Below, piece after piece: positions 16,170 through 24,325 of a DNA stretch of 29,649 nucleotides. The position numbers and the translations under genes were made by a program. Below the pieces are notes generated by a model. It saw only the letters and a list, made by a program, of their open reading frames with translations, was not told the origin of the DNA and ran no database searches. How positions within the stretch are numbered: the first letter of the stretch is position 1; each line of letters begins with the position of its first letter. The stretch spans positions 1 to 29,649 of the forward strand of contig CACZNW010000057.1 in NCBI GenBank assembly GCA_902782595.1. The letters run 5' to 3'. This DNA comes from an uncultured Methanobrevibacter sp. GTDB taxonomy: Archaea > Methanobacteriota > Methanobacteria > Methanobacteriales > Methanobacteriaceae.

Positions 16170-16754
16170 TTAACCTTTGATAGAATTATATCCACTTTCA
16201 ATAGCTTTCAAATTCATTTCATGGAATTTAGGTTTGAGGTTGTTTTTCATTGCATCAATAACAGACTCTTTTTTAAGTGGAAATTTATCATCGGCAGTTA
16301 CAGCACCTAAAAGAACCATGTTTAAAGCTAAAACACTTCCGGCATCGATGGCCAGCTGTGTTCCGTCAATCGGAAGAACATGTTTAAAGTTTTCTTTTAG
16401 TGTCTTGGTAATGCTGTCAACACTCGGATAGGGTTTATCTGTTGAAGACGGAATGATTGGATGAGTGTTGAAAACAATTTTGGTTTCTGAATTTGCCTTA
16501 TCAAGACCCCTCATTGTTTCAACCGGTTCAAATGAAAGCAGCATGTCGGCTGATTGATTTGGAATGATTGATGAATTGAAACCACCGATTTTTAATTCGG
16601 TAGAGACAGATCCTCCCCTTTGAGACATTCCGTGAATTTCGCTCATTACGACATCGAGACCCTGATTCATTGCAGCCTCGCCGATAATGGTGGAAGTTTT
16701 AATGATTCCCTGACCTCCAACACCACAAATATAAATACTATAATAGTTATCCAT
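16170..16754 (-). CDS. iorB: Indolepyruvate ferredoxin oxidoreductase, beta subunit
   Basis: Small subunit of the TPP/Fe-S enzyme that interconverts arylpyruvate plus CoA with aryl-acetyl-CoA, CO2 and reduced ferredoxin. At 194 residues it matches IorB. The family's ICGVGGQG is near the start (residues 9-16), followed by SEIHGMSQRGGSVSTELKIG and a long conserved C-terminal half. The open frame extends 43 codons further upstream, but that part overlaps iorA; GGAAGGTGA directly precedes the ATG at 16754, which is therefore the start. It lies 4 bases after the iorA stop. In methanogens the complex runs in the reductive direction for aromatic amino acid synthesis. Confidence 0.95.
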   Translation of the reverse strand: MDNYYSIYICGVGGQGIIKTSTIIGEAAMNQGLDVVMSEIHGMSQRGGSVSTELKIGGFNSSIIPNQSADMLLSFEPVETMRGLDKANSETKIVFNTHPIIPSSTDKPYPSVDSITKTLKENFKHVLPIDGTQLAIDAGSVLALNMVLLGAVTADDKFPLKKESVIDAMKNNLKPKFHEMNLKAIESGYNSIKG

Positions 16755-16758
16755 AATT

Positions 16759-18651
16759 TCACCTTCCTGATTCGAGCGCACCATATTTACAGACCTGTAT
16801 GCAAACATTACATCCGTCACATTGCGCCTTATCGATTGTGATTTTTCCATTGACTTTTGAAATGGCGGGACATGCCAATTCATTTACACATTTATCACAA
16901 TAATTACAATTACCCTCAACAAAATTTACCGGAGGTTTTTTAGCCAAACCTTTAATTAAAGTACATGGAGCTTTTGATATAATGACTACTGTATCATCTC
17001 TTTGGAAAGCTTCCTTATAAGTTTTAATTACCTGCTCAAGGTTAAACGGATTGATTACACGCACATACTCACATCCGCAGGCAAGTGCCAGTTTACGAAT
17101 GGATATTTCAGGAGCATCATCACCCATACCGTCAACCGGAATTCCCGGATTTGGCTGACCTCCTGTCATTGCGGTAATCCTGTTGTCAAGAACGGTTAAA
17201 ACGAAATTATGCTTATTGTGAACAGCATTGATTAGAGGTGAAACACCACTGTGGAAAAAGGTAGAATCACCAATGAAACTTGCTACCTTCTGGTCTGTTG
17301 ATACTGAAAATCCACATCCGTCACCAACACTGGAACCCATTGACAATAAGTAATCCGCAGCATTATAAGGAGGGTTGATACCTAATGTATAACATCCTAT
17401 ATCTGATGCAAATATTACCTCTTCGGGTTTTAATCCCATTTCATCGATAGCAATGTTTATTCCGTAATACATTGCCCTGTGAGGACATCCAGCACACAAT
17501 ACAGGAGCGCGGGAAGGAAGATCTTTTTGTAATTTGGTTAAACCTAAAGAATACTTAATTGTCCCATCTTGTTTGAAGTTTAAAACCTTATCTAAACCTT
17601 CCGCAACAATATCTGAGTTGAATTCATGATAAAGCGGAAATGTTCCATCAAGTTTACCGTGAACAATAACATCGAGATTTTTAGCACCGATTGCAGATAG
17701 GGTTTCCCTTTCAATAATCGGGTCAACTTCTTCAACAACAAAGACTTCGTCCAAATCCTTTATGAACTCCACTACCTTATCCTGAGGGAAAGGATAGGAA
17801 AATCCCAATTTCAAAATATTAACATTCAGATTATTAAATTTGACAACATCATAAGCGTAATTATAAGCACTGCTTGAAGCTATTAACCCATATTCCTTAT
17901 CATCTGAAAATTCAATGTTATAATTATACTTGCTTTTATTGGTTAAATCTCCAATTTTATGGATTTTATCCCATAATCTGACATGCATATCTCCCGCAAA
18001 TGCAGGAACCGGAACATATTTTGACGGGTCCTTGTTGAAATGACCTCTCTTCCAGTGATTATCATTATTTGATGAATTATCATTTATCTCTCCAAATTCA
18101 ACAACTCCCCTCATGTGAGATACGCGTGTTGTTGTTCTGACAATTACAGGTAAACCAAACTGTTCGGATAAATCAAATGCATATTTGACCATATCCTTTA
18201 CTTCCTGACAATTTGACGGTTCCAAAATAGGAACATTGGCCAATCTTGCATAGTTACGTGTATCCTGTTCATTTTGAGATGAAAAGAGTGACGGGTCATC
18301 TGCAGATAAAATAACCATTCCACCGGTTACTCCAGAATATGCGGTTGTCATAAATGAGTCTGCTGCAACATTCATACCCACATGCTTCATGAAAGTAAAT
18401 GACCTTAAACCTGAAGCAGCTGCAGTAGCCGCAACCTCCATAGCAACTTTTTCATTAGTGGAAAACTCAAAATAAATATTAGCATCCTTAGCCAATACTG
18501 ACAATACATTTCCAATTTCTGATGAAGGAGTTCCGGGATATGTAGCTGCAATAGAAACACCAGCCTCTATTACTCCTCTAACAGCAGCCTCGTTTCCCAG
18601 TAAAAATTGTTTTTCACCAGAACTTCCTGTGACTAATTCTTTTAAATTCAT
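16759..18651 (-). CDS. iorA: Indolepyruvate ferredoxin oxidoreductase, alpha subunit
   Basis: Large catalytic subunit, 630 residues, full family length. The N-terminal pyrimidine-binding domain shows GNEAAVRGVIEAG and ATYPGTPSSEIG; the central TPP pyrophosphate domain has GCPHRAMYYG and GDSTFFHSGVSPLINAV. The C-terminus carries two ferredoxin clusters: C582/585/588/594 (CNYCDKC...CP) and C611/614/617/621 (CDGCNVCIQVCK). GAGGA precedes the ATG. It forms an operon with iorB and works with the nearby arylacetate-CoA ligase: ligase makes aryl-acetyl-CoA, IorAB carboxylates it reductively to the arylpyruvate, and a transaminase elsewhere finishes the amino acid. It is divergent from tfrB across a 102-base promoter region. 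Confidence 0.97.
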   Translation of the reverse strand: MNLKELVTGSSGEKQFLLGNEAAVRGVIEAGVSIAATYPGTPSSEIGNVLSVLAKDANIYFEFSTNEKVAMEVAATAAASGLRSFTFMKHVGMNVAADSFMTTAYSGVTGGMVILSADDPSLFSSQNEQDTRNYARLANVPILEPSNCQEVKDMVKYAFDLSEQFGLPVIVRTTTRVSHMRGVVEFGEINDNSSNNDNHWKRGHFNKDPSKYVPVPAFAGDMHVRLWDKIHKIGDLTNKSKYNYNIEFSDDKEYGLIASSSAYNYAYDVVKFNNLNVNILKLGFSYPFPQDKVVEFIKDLDEVFVVEEVDPIIERETLSAIGAKNLDVIVHGKLDGTFPLYHEFNSDIVAEGLDKVLNFKQDGTIKYSLGLTKLQKDLPSRAPVLCAGCPHRAMYYGINIAIDEMGLKPEEVIFASDIGCYTLGINPPYNAADYLLSMGSSVGDGCGFSVSTDQKVASFIGDSTFFHSGVSPLINAVHNKHNFVLTVLDNRITAMTGGQPNPGIPVDGMGDDAPEISIRKLALACGCEYVRVINPFNLEQVIKTYKEAFQRDDTVVIISKAPCTLIKGLAKKPPVNFVEGNCNYCDKCVNELACPAISKVNGKITIDKAQCDGCNVCIQVCKYGALESGR

Positions 18652-18753
18652 TATTTTTCCTCAAAAATATCATTAATAACAATATATTATATAGTACATT
18701 AAACTATAAATATATATTATAATGTTTTATAAGCTTACACTTCCGGAGGGGAA
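18652..18753. promoter_or_regulatory. Divergent iorAB/tfrB promoter region with central dyad
   Basis: TATA-like sequences occur for both directions: around 18702-18718 for tfrB (ACTATAAATATATATT) and around 18683-18697 on the minus strand for iorA. TATAGT and ACTATA (18690-18695 and 18703-18708) form an inverted pair with a 7-base spacer overlapping both, a possible shared operator. GGAGGGG at 18745-18751 is the tfrB ribosome binding site. Confidence 0.45.
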
Positions 18754-20232
18754 ATGATGATTAAAGTTTATGTTTCTAGATTCAATAGCAAGACCGATGA
18801 AGAACCGCATTTAGAGTGTTATGAAATTGAAAAAACACCCCATATGAAAGTTCTTGATGCCTTGCAGGCCATTAATGAAAAATATGATGCCGACATTAGT
18901 TTTCAAAGTTCCTGCAGAGCAGGACAATGCGGATCATGTGGCATTTTATTTAAAGGAAACGGAGCATTGGCCTGTCAAAAAGAAATTCAGGACGGAGCGA
19001 TTATTGAACCTCTTAAGTTTCCGGTAATTAAGGATCTGGTAGTTGACAAGTCAAGTATTGAAGCCAAGGTTAAAGATTTGGAGCTGTCACTTCAATGTGA
19101 CCACAAATGCGAGGAACTTGATACAGACATAACCAAAGAGGATTCTCAGGAAACCAAAAAGGTCAGAAGCTGCATTGAATGTTATTCATGTTATTCAACC
19201 TGTCCTGTTGTTAACATAGCAACTGAAGAGTTTGGCGGCCCATATTTAATGAGATACATCAGAAAATTTGAAAGCGACCCTAGAGATAACTTTGACAGAC
19301 TCAAGGAAGCACTTGATGACGGACTGTACAACTGTACCAGCTGCGGCAAATGTTTGGCAGTTTGTCCTAAAAACATCAACACATTCGGAGATGCCATCGA
19401 GAAAATGAGAGCAATAGCCGTTGCGAACGGTTCCGGACCGCTCCCCGAACATGTGGTCTTTAAAGAAAATATTCTGAAAAGCGGAAGGTCAGTTACGACA
19501 GATAAACCTTCATTTATTGAAGAAGCCAAGAACAATACAGGTTCAAAAATTGCTTTTTTTACCGGATGTATGGTTGATTACAAATTTCCCGAAGTTGGTC
19601 ACAAGCTAGTTAAAATCCTTAAAGAAAACGGAATTGATATCGATGTTCCCGAAGGTCAGGTCTGCTGCGGTTCACCCCTTTTGAGAACCGGTCAAACCGA
19701 CATGGTGCAGAGTCTTGTTGATAAGAACAAAGAAGTTTTTAAAGATTATGATACTGTCATTACAATCTGTTCAGGCTGCGGAGCTACATTAAAAAACAAT
19801 CATCCGCAATTCGGATCCAATTTAAATGTTATGGACATCAGTGAGTTTCTAGTAGATAAACTAGACCCTTCCAAATTAAAAGAAGTGAACATGAAAGTTA
19901 CATATCATGACCCCTGCCACCTGGGAAGAGGTCAGTCAATTAAGGACCAGCCTAGAGAAATCATTGAAATGATTCCCGGCATTGAATTTGAAGAAATGAA
20001 ATATCCCTGCCAGTGCTGTGGTGCAGGAGGAGGAATCAAATCCGGAAGACCTGAAATAGCACTTGACCTATCAAAATCCAAAGCTGAAATGATTAAAGAT
20101 ACCAGAGCGGAAGCCGTTGTTACAATTTGTCCGTTCTGTGAACTGAACCTGCAGGACGGTTTAAATGCAATCGGATGTGAAGACATTAAATCAATGCATC
20201 TGCTTGAATTACTGAATAAAGCTTATGAATAA
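18754..20232 (+). CDS. tfrB: Thiol:fumarate reductase (CoM/CoB), subunit B
   Basis: Iron-sulfur/CCG subunit of the methanogen fumarate reductase, which reduces fumarate to succinate with CoM-SH and CoB-SH and yields the heterodisulfide; it feeds the incomplete reductive TCA path. Order: a [2Fe-2S] domain with C54, C59, C62 and C74 (CRAGQCGSCG...C); two [4Fe-4S] sets at C140/143/146/150 and C194/197/200/204, each followed by Pro; then two CCG domains as in heterodisulfide reductase B (GCMVDYKF, VCCGSP, CSGCGA, DPCHLGRG, CQCCGAGGG). The flavin subunit TfrA is not in the window. Two adjacent ATGs exist; the spacing from GGAGGGG favours the second (18757). First gene of a five-gene run. Confidence 0.94.
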   Translation: MMIKVYVSRFNSKTDEEPHLECYEIEKTPHMKVLDALQAINEKYDADISFQSSCRAGQCGSCGILFKGNGALACQKEIQDGAIIEPLKFPVIKDLVVDKSSIEAKVKDLELSLQCDHKCEELDTDITKEDSQETKKVRSCIECYSCYSTCPVVNIATEEFGGPYLMRYIRKFESDPRDNFDRLKEALDDGLYNCTSCGKCLAVCPKNINTFGDAIEKMRAIAVANGSGPLPEHVVFKENILKSGRSVTTDKPSFIEEAKNNTGSKIAFFTGCMVDYKFPEVGHKLVKILKENGIDIDVPEGQVCCGSPLLRTGQTDMVQSLVDKNKEVFKDYDTVITICSGCGATLKNNHPQFGSNLNVMDISEFLVDKLDPSKLKEVNMKVTYHDPCHLGRGQSIKDQPREIIEMIPGIEFEEMKYPCQCCGAGGGIKSGRPEIALDLSKSKAEMIKDTRAEAVVTICPFCELNLQDGLNAIGCEDIKSMHLLELLNKAYE

Positions 20233-20239
20233 TTAAAAA

Positions 20240-21154
20240 ATGGAGTTGATTAAAATAGGAGATGTTGCTGTAAGTGAAGAAAAAGTTGTTGAAACAACAA
20301 CTATAAATTCACCGGAACAAAAAGAAGAAAGCAAAACCGAAAAAGAATCAACTTCCACTAAGAAATCCAAATCTAAAACTCAATCCAGAGGACAGACACG
20401 GGCAAAAATCATAAAAGAACATGAAAAAAATGAAATCAGTCTTTTTAAAGAAAATATTTATATTGTTTTTGTTGAATGTGAAACCCCCGGAAACATAGGT
20501 TTTCTTGCAAGAACAATGGCAAACTTTGGATTGAAAAATTTAATATTAATTAATCCTCCTAAATTAACAAACGAAGCATATTATCAGGCAACACATGGGA
20601 AATACATTGTTGAGAATGCAAAAATCTATCCCACATTGGATGATTTCTATCAGTCACAAAGAATTGACTTTAAAGTTGCTTCAACCGGAATGGCGGGAGG
20701 AAGTTATAATCTGGCAAGAATACCAATCAGACCGGAAGAACTTGGCAAATCATTAAACGTTTCAAATAATATTGCCATTCTGTTTGGAAGAGAAGGTGAT
20801 GGCCTTTCAAATAAAGAAATCAGCGACTGTGACATTTGCGTATCCATTCCGACCGATCCCGCTTATCCCATTATGAATATTTCACATGCCGCCGCAATAA
20901 TATTTTATGAACTGTTTAAAAACAAGCATGATTATTGCGCTGAAGGCATCAGCCAAAGCAGTGATTTGGAAAAAAAATATTTAGTCAAAGATATGGAAGA
21001 GTTAATTGACTATCTGGATATTCCGGACCACAAGAAAAGAAATGGTCTTAAAACATTCAATAACATTGTTTCAAGAGCATTTATAACCGGACGAGAGATA
21101 CATACCTTAAAAGGTATATTAAGACGATTGAAAAATAAAATTGGTGAACAATGA
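20240..21154 (+). CDS. SPOUT (TrmH/SpoU family) RNA 2'-O-methyltransferase, TrmJ-like
   Basis: An AdoMet-dependent RNA ribose methyltransferase with a trefoil-knot fold. The core starts near residue 73 (IYIVFVECETPGNIGFLARTMANFGLKNLILINPP) with the motif 1 Asn-Ile-Gly, continues with a FGREGDGLSNKEI motif 2 and ends with MNISHAAAIIFYELF motif 3, all diagnostic of the SpoU class. The C-terminal region resembles TrmJ of tRNA position 32, but the target is not certain. The first 65-70 residues are a low-complexity extension rich in Lys, Glu, Ser and Thr (KKSKSKTQSRGQTRAK), probably disordered and RNA-binding. It starts 7 bases after tfrB and overlaps the next gene by ATGA. Confidence 0.9.
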   Translation: MELIKIGDVAVSEEKVVETTTINSPEQKEESKTEKESTSTKKSKSKTQSRGQTRAKIIKEHEKNEISLFKENIYIVFVECETPGNIGFLARTMANFGLKNLILINPPKLTNEAYYQATHGKYIVENAKIYPTLDDFYQSQRIDFKVASTGMAGGSYNLARIPIRPEELGKSLNVSNNIAILFGREGDGLSNKEISDCDICVSIPTDPAYPIMNISHAAAIIFYELFKNKHDYCAEGISQSSDLEKKYLVKDMEELIDYLDIPDHKKRNGLKTFNNIVSRAFITGREIHTLKGILRRLKNKIGEQ

Positions 21155-21981
21155 GACGACCTAAAATTGTGGATTTCAGCAGATTTATCCTTAAATACAT
21201 ATTCAACTGGAGATTTTGGATAGCGGAAATCACAAAAAAATCAAAAATATACAAAAAATTCATCGACAAAATGCTTTTTGAAGATGATGAGATTCTTGTT
21301 ATACCAAATACTATAAAAATCAACAAAAAAATCGAATCCGAAGGTTCTGAATTTCTGCCAACCCAAGTCATTAAAGATGTTATCAAACGCTGCGACGACA
21401 TTGTTATTATGAACACATGTCTGTGCAGAACCTCCAATAACTGTAAAGACTATCCTCAGGATATCGGATGTATTTTTTTAGGACCCACATCCCGAAAAAT
21501 CCCAAAACATATCGGTAAAAAGGCAACTGTTGAAGAAGCATTGGCACAAGTTGACAGGGCAGATGCTGCCGGTTTAAGTCATATTATTGGAAGAAATAAG
21601 ATTGATACTGTTTGGATGAATGTTCATCCAGGAAAAGGGCTTTTGACAATCTGTCATTGCTGCCCTTGCTGCTGTTTGTGGAAAGTTTATCCGAATCTGG
21701 ATGAAGATATAAGCGACAAGTTAGAGAAACTCGAAGGTGTGGAAGTTAAGCTTCATGAAGACAAATGCAGGTTATGCAAAAAATGTCTGAATGAAGTCTG
21801 CATGTTTCAGGCCATTAGTATGAAGGACAACCGAATATCCATTGATTATGATACCTGCAGAGGCTGTGGTCTTTGCGTTTATACATGTAAATTTGATGCA
21901 ATTACAATTGACTACACTGATGAAACCATTGACAGTGTTGTTAATAGAATGGAAGATTTAATTGAAATAAAAGATTTATAA
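21151..21981 (+). CDS. Cysteine-rich Fe-S protein with C-terminal 2[4Fe-4S] ferredoxin domain
   Basis: 276 residues, cytoplasmic and probably a redox protein. The N-terminal 85 residues are basic and Cys-poor. Then come C90, C92, C98 and C107 (TCLCRTSNNC...GC), a second cluster C168/170/171/173/174/175 in CHCCPCCCLW, and a standard ferredoxin pair C206/209/212/217 and C236/239/242/246. The CxC...HCCPCCC architecture occurs in an uncharacterised family of anaerobes, and I know of no assigned reaction. The extra Cys blocks could hold a further cluster or a metal site. It is translationally coupled to the RNA methyltransferase by a 4-base overlap, which might link it to RNA modification, but operon position alone is weak evidence. 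Confidence 0.8.
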   Translation: MRRPKIVDFSRFILKYIFNWRFWIAEITKKSKIYKKFIDKMLFEDDEILVIPNTIKINKKIESEGSEFLPTQVIKDVIKRCDDIVIMNTCLCRTSNNCKDYPQDIGCIFLGPTSRKIPKHIGKKATVEEALAQVDRADAAGLSHIIGRNKIDTVWMNVHPGKGLLTICHCCPCCCLWKVYPNLDEDISDKLEKLEGVEVKLHEDKCRLCKKCLNEVCMFQAISMKDNRISIDYDTCRGCGLCVYTCKFDAITIDYTDETIDSVVNRMEDLIEIKDL

Positions 21982-22001
21982 GAAAATATTTGTGTGAAAG
22001 T

Positions 22002-22595
22002 ATGGCAATTTTAAGTGATAAAACTATAAAAGAATATTTAAAAGAAGGCAAAATTGGATTTGAACCTCTTTTAGATGAAAAACAAATTCAACCCTCTTCT
22101 ATTGACATGAGACTGGGGGATGAATTTAAAGTATTTAAAGTGATTAGAAAACCCTACATTGACCCCAAAGATGAGGAAGACATTTCATCCTATATGGAAG
22201 CAACAACCGTTAAAGAAGGCGCAGCATTTATAATTCACCCCAATGAATTCGCCCTGGCCACCACATTGGAGTACGTTAAAGTGCCTGATGACCTGGTTGC
22301 AAGAGTGGAAGGACGTTCAAGTATGGGCAGATTGGGTGTGACAATGCATGTTACAGCAGGATTCATCGATCCGGGCTTTGAAGGAAGAATCACCTTGGAG
22401 ATATCCAACATCGGCGCAATGCCCGTTGCCCTCTATCCCGGCCAGAGAGTATGTCAGATTGTTTTTGAAACAATGACCACCCCATCCGAATTGCCTTATG
22501 GACATCCAGATAGAAACAGCAAATACATGGGTCAGACTCGCCCGGAAAGCAGCAGAGTCAAAATGGATTATGAATTAAAAAAGAATCAGGAGTAA
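22002..22595 (+). CDS. dcd: dCTP deaminase
   Basis: Pyrimidine deoxynucleotide enzyme, trimeric, about 198 residues, supplying dUTP/dUMP for thymidylate synthesis. Family motifs: MAILSDKTIKEYL at the start, IQPSSIDMRLGDEF, RVEGRSSMGRLGV and the active-site stretch HVTAGFIDPGFEGRITLEISN with the catalytic Glu, then PGQRVCQIVFE and a YMGQTRPESSR tail. Some methanogen homologues (M. jannaschii) are bifunctional and go straight to dUMP; that cannot be settled by eye. The open frame begins 12 bases earlier, but the family start MAILSD at 22002 is preferred although its ribosome binding site is weak. It follows the Fe-S gene by 20 bases and precedes glyS by 6. Confidence 0.95.
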   Translation: MAILSDKTIKEYLKEGKIGFEPLLDEKQIQPSSIDMRLGDEFKVFKVIRKPYIDPKDEEDISSYMEATTVKEGAAFIIHPNEFALATTLEYVKVPDDLVARVEGRSSMGRLGVTMHVTAGFIDPGFEGRITLEISNIGAMPVALYPGQRVCQIVFETMTTPSELPYGHPDRNSKYMGQTRPESSRVKMDYELKKNQE

Positions 22596-22601
22596 ATATT
22601 T

Positions 22602-24296
22602 ATGAATCATGATAAAATGTCAAATATCAGTGCAAAAAGAGGATTTCTATGGCCATCATTTGAGATATACTCAGGAGTATCCGGTTTTACTGATTACGGA
22701 CCTCTTGGAGCAAGTTTAAAAAACAACATCATGCAGAAATGGAGAAAACAGTATGTTTCAGGTGAAGGATTTTACGAAATCGAAGGACCGACCGTAATGC
22801 CAAAAGAAGTTCTTAAGGCATCCGGACATGTCGATAACTTTACCGATCCGATGTGTAAATGTGAAGAATGCGGAGAAGTATTCAGAGCAGACCACATTAT
22901 TGAAGAGGTAATCGGCGAGGATGTGGAAAGCCTTGAAAACGAAGAGCTTGACCAGATTGTAATCGACAACAGTATTGTATGCCCAGAATGCGGAGGTAAA
23001 CTGTCCAGTATCTGGAATTATAACCTGATGTTTAAAACTGAAATCGGCGCCAAAGGAGATAAAGTAGGTTATATGAGACCTGAAACTGCACAGGGAATAT
23101 TCATTTTATTCAAACGTCTTGAAAGATTTTTCAGAGGAAAACTACCGTTCGGAGCTGTTCAACTTGGAAAAGCATATAGAAATGAAATTTCACCAAGACA
23201 GGGAGTTATAAGACTTAGGGAATTCACACAGGCCGAAGCTGAAATCTTTTTAAACCCTCAAGACAAGACCCATCCCAAATTCTCACAAATCGAAGATGTT
23301 GTTTTGAGACTTAATTCACAGGAGGTTCAGGAAAAGAACCTTGAGCCTTTGGAAATAACTGCCCGTGAAGCATTGGACAAGGGAATTGTGGCCAATGAGA
23401 TGCTGATATATCAGCTTTATTTAGCCCGTAAATTTTTAACCGAAATTGGAATTCCCGAAGAAGTTTTAAGATTCAGACAACACCTTGCCGGAGAAATGGC
23501 TCATTATGCCCTTGACTGCTGGGATGTTGAAGTTAAAACCGACAAATACGGCTGGGTTGAAATCATCGGAATCGCCGACAGGGGAGATTATGATTTGACC
23601 TCACATTCCAGATACAGTAACGACGAGTTAAATGTATTTATAGAATACGATGAACCGAAAAAAGTTAAAAAGACAATTGTAAAACCAAACTTATCAAAAT
23701 TCGGACCTATATTTAAAGGAGATTCCCCAAAAGTAAAACAGGCCATTGAAAACAGTGATGTTGACGAAATCAAAACCGCAATTGAAACTGACGGCAAATT
23801 CACTATTGAACTGGACGAAATTTATGAGGTTACAGAGGACTTACTTATATTTGAAGATGTTGAAGAGGAAATAACCGGAGAAAAAATTGTTCCTCACGTT
23901 ATCGAACCTTCATTCGGTATTGACCGTATAACCTATGCCGTTTTACTGCATTCATTTGCCGAAACAGATGAAAAGGACTACTTTAAATTTGATAAATCAG
24001 TAGCTCCCGTGCAGGTTGGAATCTTTCCTCTCGTCAACAAAGAAGGTCCTCGTGAAATTGCCCAGGATTTAACTGAAACCTTAAGAATGGCAGGTTTTAC
24101 AGTAGAATATGATGCAAGCGGAACTATCGGCAGGAGATATGCAAGAGCTGATGAAATTGGAGTTCCTTTAGCTGTTACTGTTGATTTTGAAACTTTGGAA
24201 GATAAAATGGTAACCGTGAGAGACAGGGACAGTGAAGCTCAGGAAAGAATTCCGATTGCTGAACTTAAAGACTACTTGGAAAAATATTATAAATGA
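22602..24296 (+). CDS. glyS: Glycyl-tRNA synthetase (class II, archaeal/eukaryotic type)
   Basis: Charges tRNA-Gly with glycine. 564 residues, the usual archaeal length. Class II motif 2 is AYRNEISPRQGVIRLREF; motif 3 is EPSFGIDRITYAVL. The N-terminal catalytic part opens with KRGFLWPSFEIYSGVSGFTDYGPLG, and an insertion with CKCEECGEVF and CPECGG looks like a zinc-binding pair. The C-terminal anticodon-binding domain starts at APVQVGIFPLV and ends near AELKDYLEKYYK. AGGAG precedes the ATG. It is the last gene of the tfrB run, and its stop lies within a hairpin shared with the convergent regulator gene. Confidence 0.97.
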   Translation: MNHDKMSNISAKRGFLWPSFEIYSGVSGFTDYGPLGASLKNNIMQKWRKQYVSGEGFYEIEGPTVMPKEVLKASGHVDNFTDPMCKCEECGEVFRADHIIEEVIGEDVESLENEELDQIVIDNSIVCPECGGKLSSIWNYNLMFKTEIGAKGDKVGYMRPETAQGIFILFKRLERFFRGKLPFGAVQLGKAYRNEISPRQGVIRLREFTQAEAEIFLNPQDKTHPKFSQIEDVVLRLNSQEVQEKNLEPLEITAREALDKGIVANEMLIYQLYLARKFLTEIGIPEEVLRFRQHLAGEMAHYALDCWDVEVKTDKYGWVEIIGIADRGDYDLTSHSRYSNDELNVFIEYDEPKKVKKTIVKPNLSKFGPIFKGDSPKVKQAIENSDVDEIKTAIETDGKFTIELDEIYEVTEDLLIFEDVEEEITGEKIVPHVIEPSFGIDRITYAVLLHSFAETDEKDYFKFDKSVAPVQVGIFPLVNKEGPREIAQDLTETLRMAGFTVEYDASGTIGRRYARADEIGVPLAVTVDFETLEDKMVTVRDRDSEAQERIPIAELKDYLEKYYK

Positions 24297-24325
24297 GCGT
24301 GAAAAACTCATTTATTCTTCTTTTT
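24291..24325. terminator. Bidirectional terminator holding both convergent stop codons
   Basis: AAATGAG and CTCATTT (24291-24297 and 24307-24313) are perfect 7-base arms around a 9-base loop. The left arm contains the glyS TGA and the right arm the TGA of the minus-strand regulator. T-rich sequence follows on the plus strand and a shorter T-run on the minus strand. Confidence 0.6.

Noticed and set aside
16755..16883. 43-codon N-terminal extension of iorB
   Set aside because: It overlaps the Fe-S end of iorA in another frame, while the ATG at 16754 has an excellent ribosome binding site and matches the family start.
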